Assembly (NCBI GenBank): GCA_946410475.1
Contig: CAMKAM010000087.1
Span: forward strand, 1 to 6,115
DNA length: 6,115 bases
DNA from: an uncultured Bacillota bacterium
GTDB taxonomy: Bacteria; Bacillota; Clostridia; Peptostreptococcales; Anaerovoracaceae
Direction: 5' to 3'
Program-made: the position numbers and the translations under genes
In this document: positions 1 to 6,035 of the stretch, piece after piece
Numbering within the stretch: the first letter of the stretch is position 1
Layout of the letters: each line of letters starts with the position of its first letter
The notes under the pieces: generated by a model
Database searches by the model: none
Seen by the model: the letters and a program-made list of their open reading frames with translations, nothing else
Told to the model about the DNA's origin: nothing

Positions 1-8
1 CTTTGTCG

Positions 9-38
9 TTGACCGTAATACGTGATGTAGATTATAAT
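9..38 (+). promoter_or_regulatory. SigA-type promoter of the permease-kinase gene
   Basis: A TTGACC hexamer at 9-14 is separated by 18 bases from an exact TATAAT at 33-38. This is a near-consensus housekeeping promoter. Transcription would begin near 45, giving an untranslated leader of about 43 bases before the ATG at 88. No inverted repeat or riboswitch-like fold is evident in that leader, so any control would have to come from upstream of the window or be weak. Confidence 0.6.
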
Positions 39-87
39 TAAGTGATGACAAGAATCAGTGCACAAGGCAAGAAAAGGGAACTGAAAA

Positions 88-2877
88 ATGGAGCCATATA
101 ATGGCGTAGAGCGACGGAGATTCCACAGATATTTTTCTCAGATAGATGTCTGGGCTATGGCTTTCGGCTGCATGGTCGGCTGGGGCGCTTTTGTTATGCC
201 GGGAACGACGTTCCTTCCGCTCGCGGGTCCTGCTGGAACTATCATAGCGATGGTGATCAGTGTGGCGATCATTCTCGTTATCGCTTACAACTACGTGTTC
301 CTGATAAAGAGCCGGCCAAGCATCGGCGGCGTATATGCTTACACGAAAGAGGCCTTAGGACGGGACCATGCCTTCCTGTGCTCGTGGTTCGTGGTGCTGT
401 CGTATCTGACTATAGTATTCCTGAACGCGACGGCGCTTTTCATAGTCATAAGAACGTTATTCGGAGATATGCTCCAGCGGGGGATCAGTTACGAGATCGC
501 AGGGCAGAACATCTACCTTGCTGAGGTAGGAGTCTCGGTGGTCGCCCTTGCTTGCGTCGGAGCTATGCTAATAAAAGCGAAGCCGATCATCCAGCGGATC
601 CATACAGTGCTTTCGGTCATACTTCTGGTCGGAACGTTCATCGTGGCAGCGATGTGCGCTCCGCACGCGGACTGGGGCGAGATAACCACTGCGTTCGGAA
701 CGATGGGGTACGATCCGGCTTATGCAGTATTCACGATAGTAATACTTGCGCCGTGGGCGTTCGTCGGCTTCGAGATCGTTTCACTGGAGTCGACGCACTT
801 TGATTTTCCGCTGAAAAAGTCAAAGATGGTCATGTTCTCGGCGATACTTCTTGCGGGCTTCGTCTACACGGCGCTGGCCGTGATCAGTGTCGTTGTGGTG
901 CCTGACGGATACGGCTCCTGGCAGGAATATCTGGCGGATCTTTCGAATCTCAGCGGAGTCGAGGGCGTGCCGACGTTCTTCGTTGCGCGTTCCGTGCTGG
1001 GGACTCCCGGCCTTGTGATATTGGGAGTGTCTGCTCTTGCTGCGATACTTACCGGAATGATAGGTGCTTACCGCGCCGCGACGAGGATGCTGGCTACGAT
1101 GGCGGAAGACCACATACTCTCGGAAAAGTTCACCACGACATCGACCAGTATAGTGTTCATAATGATCATATCCATATTCATTGCGTTTCTTGGCAGGAAC
1201 GCTTTGGACTGGTTCGTGGAACTGACATCCTTCGGGGCTGTAGTCGGATTCGGATACGCCTCTGCAGCTGCTTACAAGATCGCTAAGATCGAAGGTGAAA
1301 AGCGCGTGATCGTGCCCGCACTCATCGGCACGGTGATAAGCGTCAGCTTCGCGTTGGTACAGCTCGTCCCGAGGCTCACAGCCGTCGAGGCGATGGATGA
1401 GAATGCTTATCTTCTGCTGTCCCTCTGGTGCCTGCTCGGCTTCATATTCTACTGGCGTACGGTCGACAACGACTCTCTCACAGACTATGCGGGGATATCG
1501 CTTTCGGGCGCTGCTCTGTTCACGATGCTCCTGTATTCGACTGTGATGTGGTTCATGAAGCGGCTCGCGATCGCCAACACTCCGGAAGAGATCAACGCAT
1601 GGTTCCACAGAGGCGGTATCATGATGATCGTGATCATCATGCTGGGCCTTGCGATAATGCTGTACATCCAGGACCATGTCAGGAAAAAGCATGAGGTGCT
1701 GGAGCGCGAAAAGATCCAGGCTGAAGAGCGCGGAAAGGCGGCCAGCCAGTTCCTGTTCAACATGTCGCACGACATCAGGACGCCTATGAATGCGATCATC
1801 GGATATACTCATCTGGCGAAGCAGGAGGAAGCAGGACCTGTTCTCAGAGAATACATAGACAAGATCGATGTTTCCGGAAACCATCTCCTGACTCTGATCA
1901 ACGACGTGCTCGAGATGAGCAGGATCGAGGCCGGAAAGATGGAGCTCGCGAGCGAGAGCGCAGATATCGTCGATACAGTAAGCACCGCGTTCGATATGTT
2001 CGCCGGCCAGATGGAAGAGAAGGGGATCAGGTACGAATTCAAACAGGAAGGCGTCTATGACAGGATGCTGATGTTCGACCGCAACCGCTTCCTGCGCGTC
2101 ATACTGAACCTCCTCAGCAACGCTTACAAATTCACGCCGGAGGGCGGCAGCGTCACTGTGATGCTCAAGCAGAGGTCCAAGGGGACGGACGGCAACGCCG
2201 ACTTCGAGATCAGTGTGGAGGACACGGGCATCGGCATGACGAAGGAGTTCGCGGATCAGATCTTCGAAGCGTTCTCAAGGGAGCGCACTTCGACAGTGAG
2301 CGGCATCCAGGGCACGGGCCTCGGCATGGCCATCAGCAAGAGCATCGTCGACGCCATGGGTGGAACGATCGAAGTCGACTCCGAGCAGGGGCGCGGCACG
2401 AAGATGATCGTGAAGCTGAGGCTGCCGATCTCGAAGGAGAGGAAGGCTGCGGAAGCCGTCACCGAAACGGAAAGCGACAGCACTTTCGGCAAGGACTCGA
2501 GGCTGCTTCTCGTCGAGGATATGGAGATAAACAGACAGATAGCCCAGCTCCTTCTGGAAAACGAGGGCTATGCGGTGGATATGGCTGAGAACGGCAAGGA
2601 AGCCGTCGATATGTTCGCCGAAGCGCCGGAAGGCAGATACTTTGCGATCCTAATGGATGTGCAGATGCCGGTGATGGACGGCTACGAAGCGACAGAGATG
2701 ATAAGAAAGATGGACGGCCCCGTGGGCCGCATCCCGATCATCGCTCTGACAGCGAACGCCTTCGAGGAGGATATCCGCAAGGCCATCGATGCAGGAATGG
2801 ACGGACATATCGCCAAACCGATAGATTCAAAGAAGATAAAGGAAGTACTGGACGGGATCGGCCGAAACGCACAGTAG
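88..2877 (+). CDS. APC-family permease fused to hybrid histidine kinase with receiver domain
   Basis: Predicted membrane sensor kinase of 929 residues. Residues about 20-455 resemble an APC-superfamily amino acid permease. The helix-1 glycine motif is GCMVGWGAFVMPG (27-39), and PWAFVGFEIVSLES (222-235) matches the family's helix-6 G-F-E region. Two further helices (about 470-490 and 512-532) bring the total to roughly 14, which puts the C-terminus in the cytoplasm. A charged linker helix (about 533-556) leads to a HisKA domain with H-box FNMSHDIRTP and phospho-acceptor His561. The HATPase_c domain has N-box Asn674 and Asn678, DTGIG at 712-716 and GTGLG at 742-746. The receiver domain has acidic Glu810/Asp811, acceptor Asp857, Thr888 and Lys910. 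All catalytic positions are present. AAAGGGA at 73-79, 8 bases upstream, supports the start. There is no DNA-binding output domain and no adjacent regulator, so phosphotransfer must go to an unlinked partner. Amino acid sensing is inferred from the fold; whether it still transports is unknown. Confidence 0.9.
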   Translation: MEPYNGVERRRFHRYFSQIDVWAMAFGCMVGWGAFVMPGTTFLPLAGPAGTIIAMVISVAIILVIAYNYVFLIKSRPSIGGVYAYTKEALGRDHAFLCSWFVVLSYLTIVFLNATALFIVIRTLFGDMLQRGISYEIAGQNIYLAEVGVSVVALACVGAMLIKAKPIIQRIHTVLSVILLVGTFIVAAMCAPHADWGEITTAFGTMGYDPAYAVFTIVILAPWAFVGFEIVSLESTHFDFPLKKSKMVMFSAILLAGFVYTALAVISVVVVPDGYGSWQEYLADLSNLSGVEGVPTFFVARSVLGTPGLVILGVSALAAILTGMIGAYRAATRMLATMAEDHILSEKFTTTSTSIVFIMIISIFIAFLGRNALDWFVELTSFGAVVGFGYASAAAYKIAKIEGEKRVIVPALIGTVISVSFALVQLVPRLTAVEAMDENAYLLLSLWCLLGFIFYWRTVDNDSLTDYAGISLSGAALFTMLLYSTVMWFMKRLAIANTPEEINAWFHRGGIMMIVIIMLGLAIMLYIQDHVRKKHEVLEREKIQAEERGKAASQFLFNMSHDIRTPMNAIIGYTHLAKQEEAGPVLREYIDKIDVSGNHLLTLINDVLEMSRIEAGKMELASESADIVDTVSTAFDMFAGQMEEKGIRYEFKQEGVYDRMLMFDRNRFLRVILNLLSNAYKFTPEGGSVTVMLKQRSKGTDGNADFEISVEDTGIGMTKEFADQIFEAFSRERTSTVSGIQGTGLGMAISKSIVDAMGGTIEVDSEQGRGTKMIVKLRLPISKERKAAEAVTETESDSTFGKDSRLLLVEDMEINRQIAQLLLENEGYAVDMAENGKEAVDMFAEAPEGRYFAILMDVQMPVMDGYEATEMIRKMDGPVGRIPIIALTANAFEEDIRKAIDAGMDGHIAKPIDSKKIKEVLDGIGRNAQ

Positions 2878-2929
2878 ATGCAGCAGGCGCGGCGTGCGGC
2901 GGAAAGATCCCGGACGAACGTAAAAGACA

Positions 2930-2970
2930 CACATACCGCTTGCAAAACGCAGCGGTATGTGATATTTTTT
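2930..2970 (+). terminator. Rho-independent terminator after the permease-kinase gene
   Basis: An 11-bp perfect stem pairs CACATACCGCT (2930-2940) with AGCGGTATGTG (2951-2961) around a 10-base loop. It is followed by ATA and six T residues (2965-2970). It lies 52 bases past the stop codon and separates the kinase gene from the iron locus. The 52 bases between stop and stem hold nothing recognisable. Confidence 0.9.
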
Positions 2971-2977
2971 GTGGTGG

Positions 2978-2995
2978 TTAGTTGAATATAACTAA
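2978..2995 (+). promoter_or_regulatory. Putative metalloregulator operator upstream of the HMA gene
   Basis: TTAGTTGAATATAACTAA is a perfect 6-bp inverted repeat (TTAGTT / AACTAA) around a 6-base spacer. It resembles the TTAGGTTAG half-sites bound by DtxR/IdeR-family iron-dependent repressors. It contains TATAAC (2987-2992), a possible -10 hexamer, but no good -35 element stands 16-18 bases upstream, so the promoter itself is uncertain. A related element overlaps the -10 of the feoA promoter. Assignment to a DtxR-like protein is inferred; a Fur-type regulator is less likely from the base pattern. Confidence 0.55.
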
Positions 2996-3015
2996 AAATG
3001 TAAAGGAGAACCAAG

Positions 3016-3393
3016 ATGGCAGCACTGATAATAATATGCGCAGCAGCGCTCGTGATATTCGCGGTATACCGCACGGTACAGAAGGCCAGAGGCAAGGCAA
3101 AGTCGAGCTGCTGCGGAACGCCGGAGGTCATTACAAAGAAAAAGGTCGAGGATACTGACGAGAGCCACTATCCTTATCGCTACAAGCTTGCGATAGACGG
3201 GATGAGATGCAGCAACTGCGCTGCGACAGTCGAGAACACGCTCGATGAGATCGACGGGATCTGGGCGCGTGTGAATCTCGGCAGAAAGGAAGCAGACGTC
3301 CTCTCGAAACAGGAGATGCAGCAGGCGGATTTCGCAAGAGTAATGGGCGCGACGTCGTACAAACTCGTAGGATTCGAGGCGGTACAGAAATGA
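3016..3393 (+). CDS. Membrane-anchored HMA-domain protein with FeoB-associated Cys-rich N-terminus
   Basis: A 125-residue protein with two parts. Residues 3-21 form one hydrophobic helix followed by the basic stretch KARGKAKSS and Cys32-Cys33. This is the layout of the small FeoB-associated Cys-rich membrane proteins often encoded beside feoB. After a charged linker (about 37-55), residues 56-122 form a heavy-metal-associated (HMA) domain with the metal-binding motif GMRCSNC (Cys65, Cys68) and the typical following helix ATVENTLDEIDG. The ATG is preceded by AAAGGAG (3002-3008) at 7-base spacing. The gene lies between a terminator and the feoA promoter with no terminator of its own, so some transcripts may continue into feoA. 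HMA domains usually bind Cu(I) or similar soft metals. Here the context argues for a role linked to iron uptake, either as metal-binding accessory or sensor, which is inference. With a single helix and no ATPase domains it is not a P-type ATPase fragment. Confidence 0.85.
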   Translation: MAALIIICAAALVIFAVYRTVQKARGKAKSSCCGTPEVITKKKVEDTDESHYPYRYKLAIDGMRCSNCAATVENTLDEIDGIWARVNLGRKEADVLSKQEMQQADFARVMGATSYKLVGFEAVQK

Positions 3394-3414
3394 CCGGTTA
3401 TTATGGACATTTTA

Positions 3415-3443
3415 TTGACAATTTACGGTCTGATGGTTATAAT
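3415..3443 (+). promoter_or_regulatory. Consensus SigA promoter of feoA
   Basis: TTGACA (3415-3420) and TATAAT (3438-3443) are separated by exactly 17 bases, a perfect match to the housekeeping consensus. Transcription should start near 3450. Such a strong promoter suits control by repression, and two operator-like elements overlap the -10 and the start site. Confidence 0.8.
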
Positions 3444-3450
3444 TAACTAA
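3433..3450 (+). promoter_or_regulatory. Putative operator overlapping the feoA -10
   Basis: ATGGTTATAATTAACTAA keeps the 18-base frame of the element before the HMA gene: the AACTAA arm is intact and the left arm matches TTAGTT at 4 of 6 positions. Its reverse complement agrees with 2978-2995 at 14 of 18 bases. Because it covers the -10 hexamer, a bound repressor would block RNA polymerase. No other site of this kind was seen in front of the permease-kinase gene. Confidence 0.45.
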
Positions 3451-3451
3451 C

Positions 3452-3470
3452 TGAGGTTAGCGCAAACTAA
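3452..3470 (+). promoter_or_regulatory. DtxR/IdeR-like operator at the feoA transcription start
   Basis: TGAGGTTAGCGCAAACTAA agrees at 15 of 19 positions with the general DtxR/IdeR operator consensus TTAGGTTAGCCTAACCTAA, as recalled from the family. It begins two bases after the preceding element, giving a tandem site over the -10 and +1. The overlapping inverted repeat CTAAC-TGAG-GTTAG (3447-3460) joins the two. Iron-responsive repression of feoA is the simplest reading; the regulator gene is not in the window. Confidence 0.5.
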
Positions 3471-3494
3471 TTTTTGTGCGGAAAAACCGCTCGG

Positions 3495-3502
3495 AAAGGA
3501 GA
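3495..3502 (+). promoter_or_regulatory. feoA: Ribosome binding site fixing the feoA start
   Basis: AAAGGAGA lies 7 bases before the ATG at 3510. This favours that start over the in-frame TTG at 3474, which has no Shine-Dalgarno sequence and lies close to the predicted operator and transcription start. Confidence 0.75.
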
Positions 3503-3509
3503 CTTTCAG

Positions 3510-3791
3510 ATGGAAACAGCTATGGACATAAATGCGATGGGACAGAAAGAAATGACAGCTGACGAGAATAAGGAAAAGATCAATCTGCTTGATGCGGAGC
3601 CGGGGGTAACATATACGATCAAAGACATCGATACTCAGGATGAAGAGATGACAGCATTTCTTTTCAGACTGGGATGCTACAGCGGCGAGCCGATCACACT
3701 GATATCGAAGAAAAAGAAGAACTGTATCGTAGTCATCAAAGACGGAAGATACAATCTCGACAATCTTCTGGCAGAGGCGATCCTTATTTAA
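3510..3791 (+). CDS. feoA: Ferrous iron transport protein A (FeoA)
   Basis: A 93-residue cytosolic protein. Residues about 22-93 form the SH3-like FeoA domain: an opening LLDAEPGVTYTIKDID strand region, the central FLFRLGCYSGEPITLISK segment, and the closing IVVIKDGRYNLDNLLAEAI, matching the family's pattern of a Leu-Gly turn, a basic strand and a hydrophobic C-terminal LxxxxAxxI stretch. FeoA is the small partner of the FeoB Fe(II) transporter and is thought to modulate its activity or assembly. The first 21 residues (METAMDINAMGQKEMTADENK) are an acidic, Met-rich extension beyond the roughly 75-residue core, and are probably unstructured. The start is set by the Shine-Dalgarno at 3495-3502. 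Its own promoter carries operator-like repeats, indicating metal-dependent control. It is followed by feoB after an unusually long 216-nt gap with hairpins. Confidence 0.9.
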   Translation: METAMDINAMGQKEMTADENKEKINLLDAEPGVTYTIKDIDTQDEEMTAFLFRLGCYSGEPITLISKKKKNCIVVIKDGRYNLDNLLAEAILI

Positions 3792-3804
3792 AGGGTAAGC
3801 AGCA

Positions 3805-3828
3805 GGCTGCCGGCATCGCCGGCGAGCC
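3805..3828 (+). other. GC-rich hairpin just after feoA
   Basis: GGCT plus GCCGGC (3805-3814) pairs with GCCGGC and AGCC (3818-3823, 3825-3828) around an ATC loop, giving 10 bp with G3824 bulged. It starts 14 bases after the feoA stop. No T-run follows it, so alone it is not a classical terminator; it could protect the feoA mRNA 3' end, pause polymerase, or form part of a larger leader structure before feoB. Confidence 0.55.
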
Positions 3829-3836
3829 GATCATTG

Positions 3837-3861
3837 AGGCGCTTAGTGCGCCTTGAATTTT
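3837..3861 (+). terminator. Possible weak intrinsic terminator or attenuator between feoA and feoB
   Basis: AGGCGC (3837-3842) pairs perfectly with GCGCCT (3848-3853) around TTAGT, followed by a broken T-tract TTGAATTTT (3853-3861). The stem is short and the tail interrupted, so termination would be partial. It could lower feoB transcription relative to feoA, or require a second promoter for feoB. Confidence 0.4.
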
Positions 3862-3877
3862 GCGGAGGAGTTAGCGG

Positions 3878-3895
3878 ATGTTAACTTTTCCGTAA
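3878..3895 (+). other. Five-codon mini-ORF with strong Shine-Dalgarno
   Basis: ATG TTA ACT TTT CCG TAA would encode MLTFP. It is preceded at 7-base spacing by GGAGGAG (3864-3870), stronger than many real sites here. The 9-base string AGGAGTTAG ahead of it (3866-3874) recurs exactly as the Shine-Dalgarno region of feoB (3994-4002). It may be a translated leader peptide, or a remnant of a duplicated start region. A chance occurrence is possible. Confidence 0.2.
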
Positions 3896-3900
3896 AAAAA

Positions 3901-3962
3901 TGCAGGTGGGTTTGTCCCGCCTAACGAAAAGATGGATCTGTCCGCTTACTCGGCGGACTGCA
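3901..3962 (+). other. Putative structured RNA element in the feoB leader
   Basis: Two hairpins stand side by side. AGGTGGG (3904-3910) pairs with CCCGCCT (3916-3922) with one G-U, and GTCCGC (3940-3945) pairs with GCGGAC (3953-3958). The flanking TGCA (3901-3904) and TGCA (3959-3962) are complementary and could close a three-way junction with an 18-base unpaired joining segment (3922-3939) rich in A and G; A3904 would be shared between alternatives. The layout could be a cis-regulatory RNA controlling feoB. I do not recognise it as a known riboswitch class, and no terminator tail follows, so any control would be on translation or RNA stability. Confidence 0.35.
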
Positions 3963-3976
3963 ATCATACACACTAA

Positions 3977-3982
3977 TATAAT
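3977..3982 (+). promoter_or_regulatory. Possible -10 element for a separate feoB promoter
   Basis: An exact TATAAT lies 25 bases before the feoB ATG in an AT-rich stretch. No acceptable -35 sits 16-18 bases upstream, since that region is the GC-rich arm of a hairpin. The implied start would be only a few bases before the Shine-Dalgarno AAGGAG (3993-3998). It is weakly supported and recorded because the hairpins after feoA may make a separate promoter necessary. Confidence 0.2.
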
Positions 3983-4007
3983 CTAGTATAAGAAGGAGTT
4001 AGACACT

Positions 4008-6035
4008 ATGAGAATTGCATTTGCCGGCAACCCGAACAGCGGCAAGACGACTATGTTCAATGTCCTGACAGGGTTGAATGAAAGGGTAGGTAACTGGGCC
4101 GGCGTTACCGTGGGCAAGAAGGAAGGCCCGCTCAAGGAGGAGTTCTCCGCCGGAAAGGAGATCACAGCGGTCGACCTTCCGGGAGCTTACTCGATGTCCC
4201 CGTTCACACCTGAGGAGAGCATCACGAGTGAGTTCGTCCGCGAGGAGCACCCCGACGCTATCGTCAACATCGTCGATGCTACGAACCTGTCGAGGAGCCT
4301 GTTCTTCACGACACAGCTCCTGGAACTCGGCATCCCGGTAGTAGTCGCTCTGAACAAGAGCGATATCAACGAAAAAGAAGGCACTCAGATCGATGTAGAG
4401 ACGCTCTCGCAGAAGCTGAACTGCCCGGTCATCAAGACGGTTTCGACTGAAAACACGAACAACGGCCTGAAAGACGTCACGGCGAAGGCCATCGAACTGG
4501 CGGGCGGAGCACAGGAAGCTCCGTATCTGCAGGCAGACATCGACCTTCACGACAAGGCTGCCGTAGACGCGGAAGACCGCAAACGTTTTACTTTCGTAAA
4601 CGATATCGTAAAACAGGTAGAAACAAGAAAAACACTTTCGAGCGAGACGACATCGACTGACAAACTGGACAGTGTACTGACGAATGTCATCGTCGGCATC
4701 CTGGTATTTGCCGGAGTGATGTATCTCGTATTCTCGATTTCCCAGGCATGGCTCGGACCATTCATCGCCGACTGGCTGGTAGGATGGATCGAGACGTTCC
4801 AGGGCTGGGTAGCAGACCAGATGGCGAACAGCCCGGCTGTCCTGACGACCATCATCGCAGATGGTATAGTAGGCGGCGTAGGCGCCGTTGTCGGCTTCCT
4901 GCCTCTCGTTATGGTCATGTACTTCCTCATCGCACTGCTTGAGGACTGCGGCTACATGGCCCGTGTATCAGCCGTAATGGACCCGATCTTCAAGAGAGTC
5001 GGCCTTTCCGGCAAGTCCGTTATCCCTATCATCATCGGAACAGGCTGCGGTATCCCGGCTATCATGGCCAGCCGTACTATCCGTGATGAAAGAGAGAGAA
5101 GAGCTACGGCGATGCTTACTACGTTCATCCCGTGCGGAGCTAAGATCCCTGTCATCGCGCTGTTCGCAGGAGCGTTCTTTGCAGGAGCAGGCTGGGTAAG
5201 CACACTCAGTTACTTCCTGGGAATCTGCCTGATCTTCCTCGGCGCTCTTCTCGTAAAAGCGGTAACGGGCTACAAATACAGAAAATCTTTCTTCATCATG
5301 GAGCTTCCGAAGTGGAAGGTCCCGAGCCTCAAGAGAGCGTTCTGGTCCATGATGGAGCGTGCTAAGGCTTACATCATCAAGGCTGCTACGATCATCCTCG
5401 TCTGCAACCTCGTCGTACAGCTGATGCAGACATACAACTGGAAGTTCCAGGTCGTTCCGGAAGGAATGGAAGACACATCGATCCTGGCTTCGATCGCTTC
5501 CCCGTTCGCTATCCTCCTCATCCCGCTCGGATTCGGAGTATGGCAGCTGGCAGCGGCAGCTATCACAGGCTTCATCGCCAAGGAGAACGTCGTCGGTACT
5601 CTCGCAGTCGTATTCGCGCTGACGAACTTCATCGACACAGACGAGCTCGCTATGACAGGCGGCGCGAGCACAGTAGCAGCTACGATGGGACTCACTTCCG
5701 TAACAGCACTTGCTTACCTGTTCTTCAACCTGTTCACACCTCCGTGCTTCGCTGCTATCGGTGCTATGAACTCCGAGATGCAGAGCAAGAGCTGGCTGTG
5801 GTGCGCTATCGGACTGCAGCTGTCGGTCGGCTACACAGTAGCATTCATCGTCAACCAGTTCGGTACGCTGTTCACTGAAGGACACCTCGCTGCAGGATTC
5901 GTTCCGGGACTCATCGCCATCATCGTGATAGCACTCGTGATCGTGATGATCTCCAGAAAGATCCGCGCTCACTTCGATGAGCAGTACGCACTGCACCAGG
6001 CAGGCCAGGCTGCGGCACACGCTGCAAAGGCTTGA
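4008..6035 (+). CDS. feoB: Ferrous iron transporter FeoB
   Basis: A 675-residue inner-membrane Fe(II) transporter with an N-terminal GTPase, within the normal FeoB length range. The G-domain (about 1-165) shows G1 GNPNSGKTT (7-15), G2 in VGNWAGVTV (Thr34), G3 DLPG (56-59), G4 NKSD (116-119) and a G5-like VST (145-147). A cytosolic helical region follows to about 220. Transmembrane helices run from about 226 to 650. They include the first Gate region with GTGCGIPAIMASR (Cys347) and PCGAKIPV (Cys376), conserved cysteines proposed to line the iron path, and the second Gate region around FIAKENVVGT (about 522-530). The protein ends in a short Ala-rich cytosolic tail. AAGGAG (3993-3998) stands 9 bases before the ATG. 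FeoA is encoded separately upstream rather than fused, and no feoC follows within the window. All GTPase motifs are intact, so it should be functional; metal choice is inferred from the family. Confidence 0.97.
   Translation: MRIAFAGNPNSGKTTMFNVLTGLNERVGNWAGVTVGKKEGPLKEEFSAGKEITAVDLPGAYSMSPFTPEESITSEFVREEHPDAIVNIVDATNLSRSLFFTTQLLELGIPVVVALNKSDINEKEGTQIDVETLSQKLNCPVIKTVSTENTNNGLKDVTAKAIELAGGAQEAPYLQADIDLHDKAAVDAEDRKRFTFVNDIVKQVETRKTLSSETTSTDKLDSVLTNVIVGILVFAGVMYLVFSISQAWLGPFIADWLVGWIETFQGWVADQMANSPAVLTTIIADGIVGGVGAVVGFLPLVMVMYFLIALLEDCGYMARVSAVMDPIFKRVGLSGKSVIPIIIGTGCGIPAIMASRTIRDERERRATAMLTTFIPCGAKIPVIALFAGAFFAGAGWVSTLSYFLGICLIFLGALLVKAVTGYKYRKSFFIMELPKWKVPSLKRAFWSMMERAKAYIIKAATIILVCNLVVQLMQTYNWKFQVVPEGMEDTSILASIASPFAILLIPLGFGVWQLAAAAITGFIAKENVVGTLAVVFALTNFIDTDELAMTGGASTVAATMGLTSVTALAYLFFNLFTPPCFAAIGAMNSEMQSKSWLWCAIGLQLSVGYTVAFIVNQFGTLFTEGHLAAGFVPGLIAIIVIALVIVMISRKIRAHFDEQYALHQAGQAAAHAAKA

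Noticed and set aside
820..1884. 354-codon open frame on the minus strand inside the permease-kinase gene
   Set aside because: It lies fully antisense to a gene with clear domains. Its translation is rich in His, Arg and Asp without recognisable folds, typical of a shadow frame in GC-biased coding DNA.
2878..2985. Small ORF starting with ATG directly after the permease-kinase stop
   Set aside because: It has no Shine-Dalgarno, and its reading frame runs through the terminator stem and T-tract.
3392..3430. GACCG / CGGTC inverted repeat flanking the feoA -35 region
   Set aside because: Five base pairs around a 29-base spacer is expected by chance and there is no T-tract, so it is neither a terminator nor a convincing operator.
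3478..3490. Small hairpin GCGG-AAAAA-CCGC in the feoA leader
   Set aside because: Only 4 bp, with no link to a terminator or Shine-Dalgarno sequestration; likely chance or a minor mRNA feature.
3474..3509. Upstream TTG start that would lengthen FeoA by 12 residues
   Set aside because: No ribosome binding site precedes it, it sits near the predicted transcription start, and the ATG at 3510 has an ideal AAAGGAGA.
3792..3962. Known metal riboswitch (NiCo/czcD, yybP-ykoY manganese or cobalamin type) before feoB
   Set aside because: Fragments such as AGGGTAAGC and GCAGGCTGC look superficially similar, but the conserved core loops and overall helix order of these classes, as I recall them, are not present.
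4968..6020. 350-codon open frame on the minus strand inside feoB
   Set aside because: It is antisense to well-conserved FeoB membrane sequence and its translation is low-complexity and charged, with no family resemblance.
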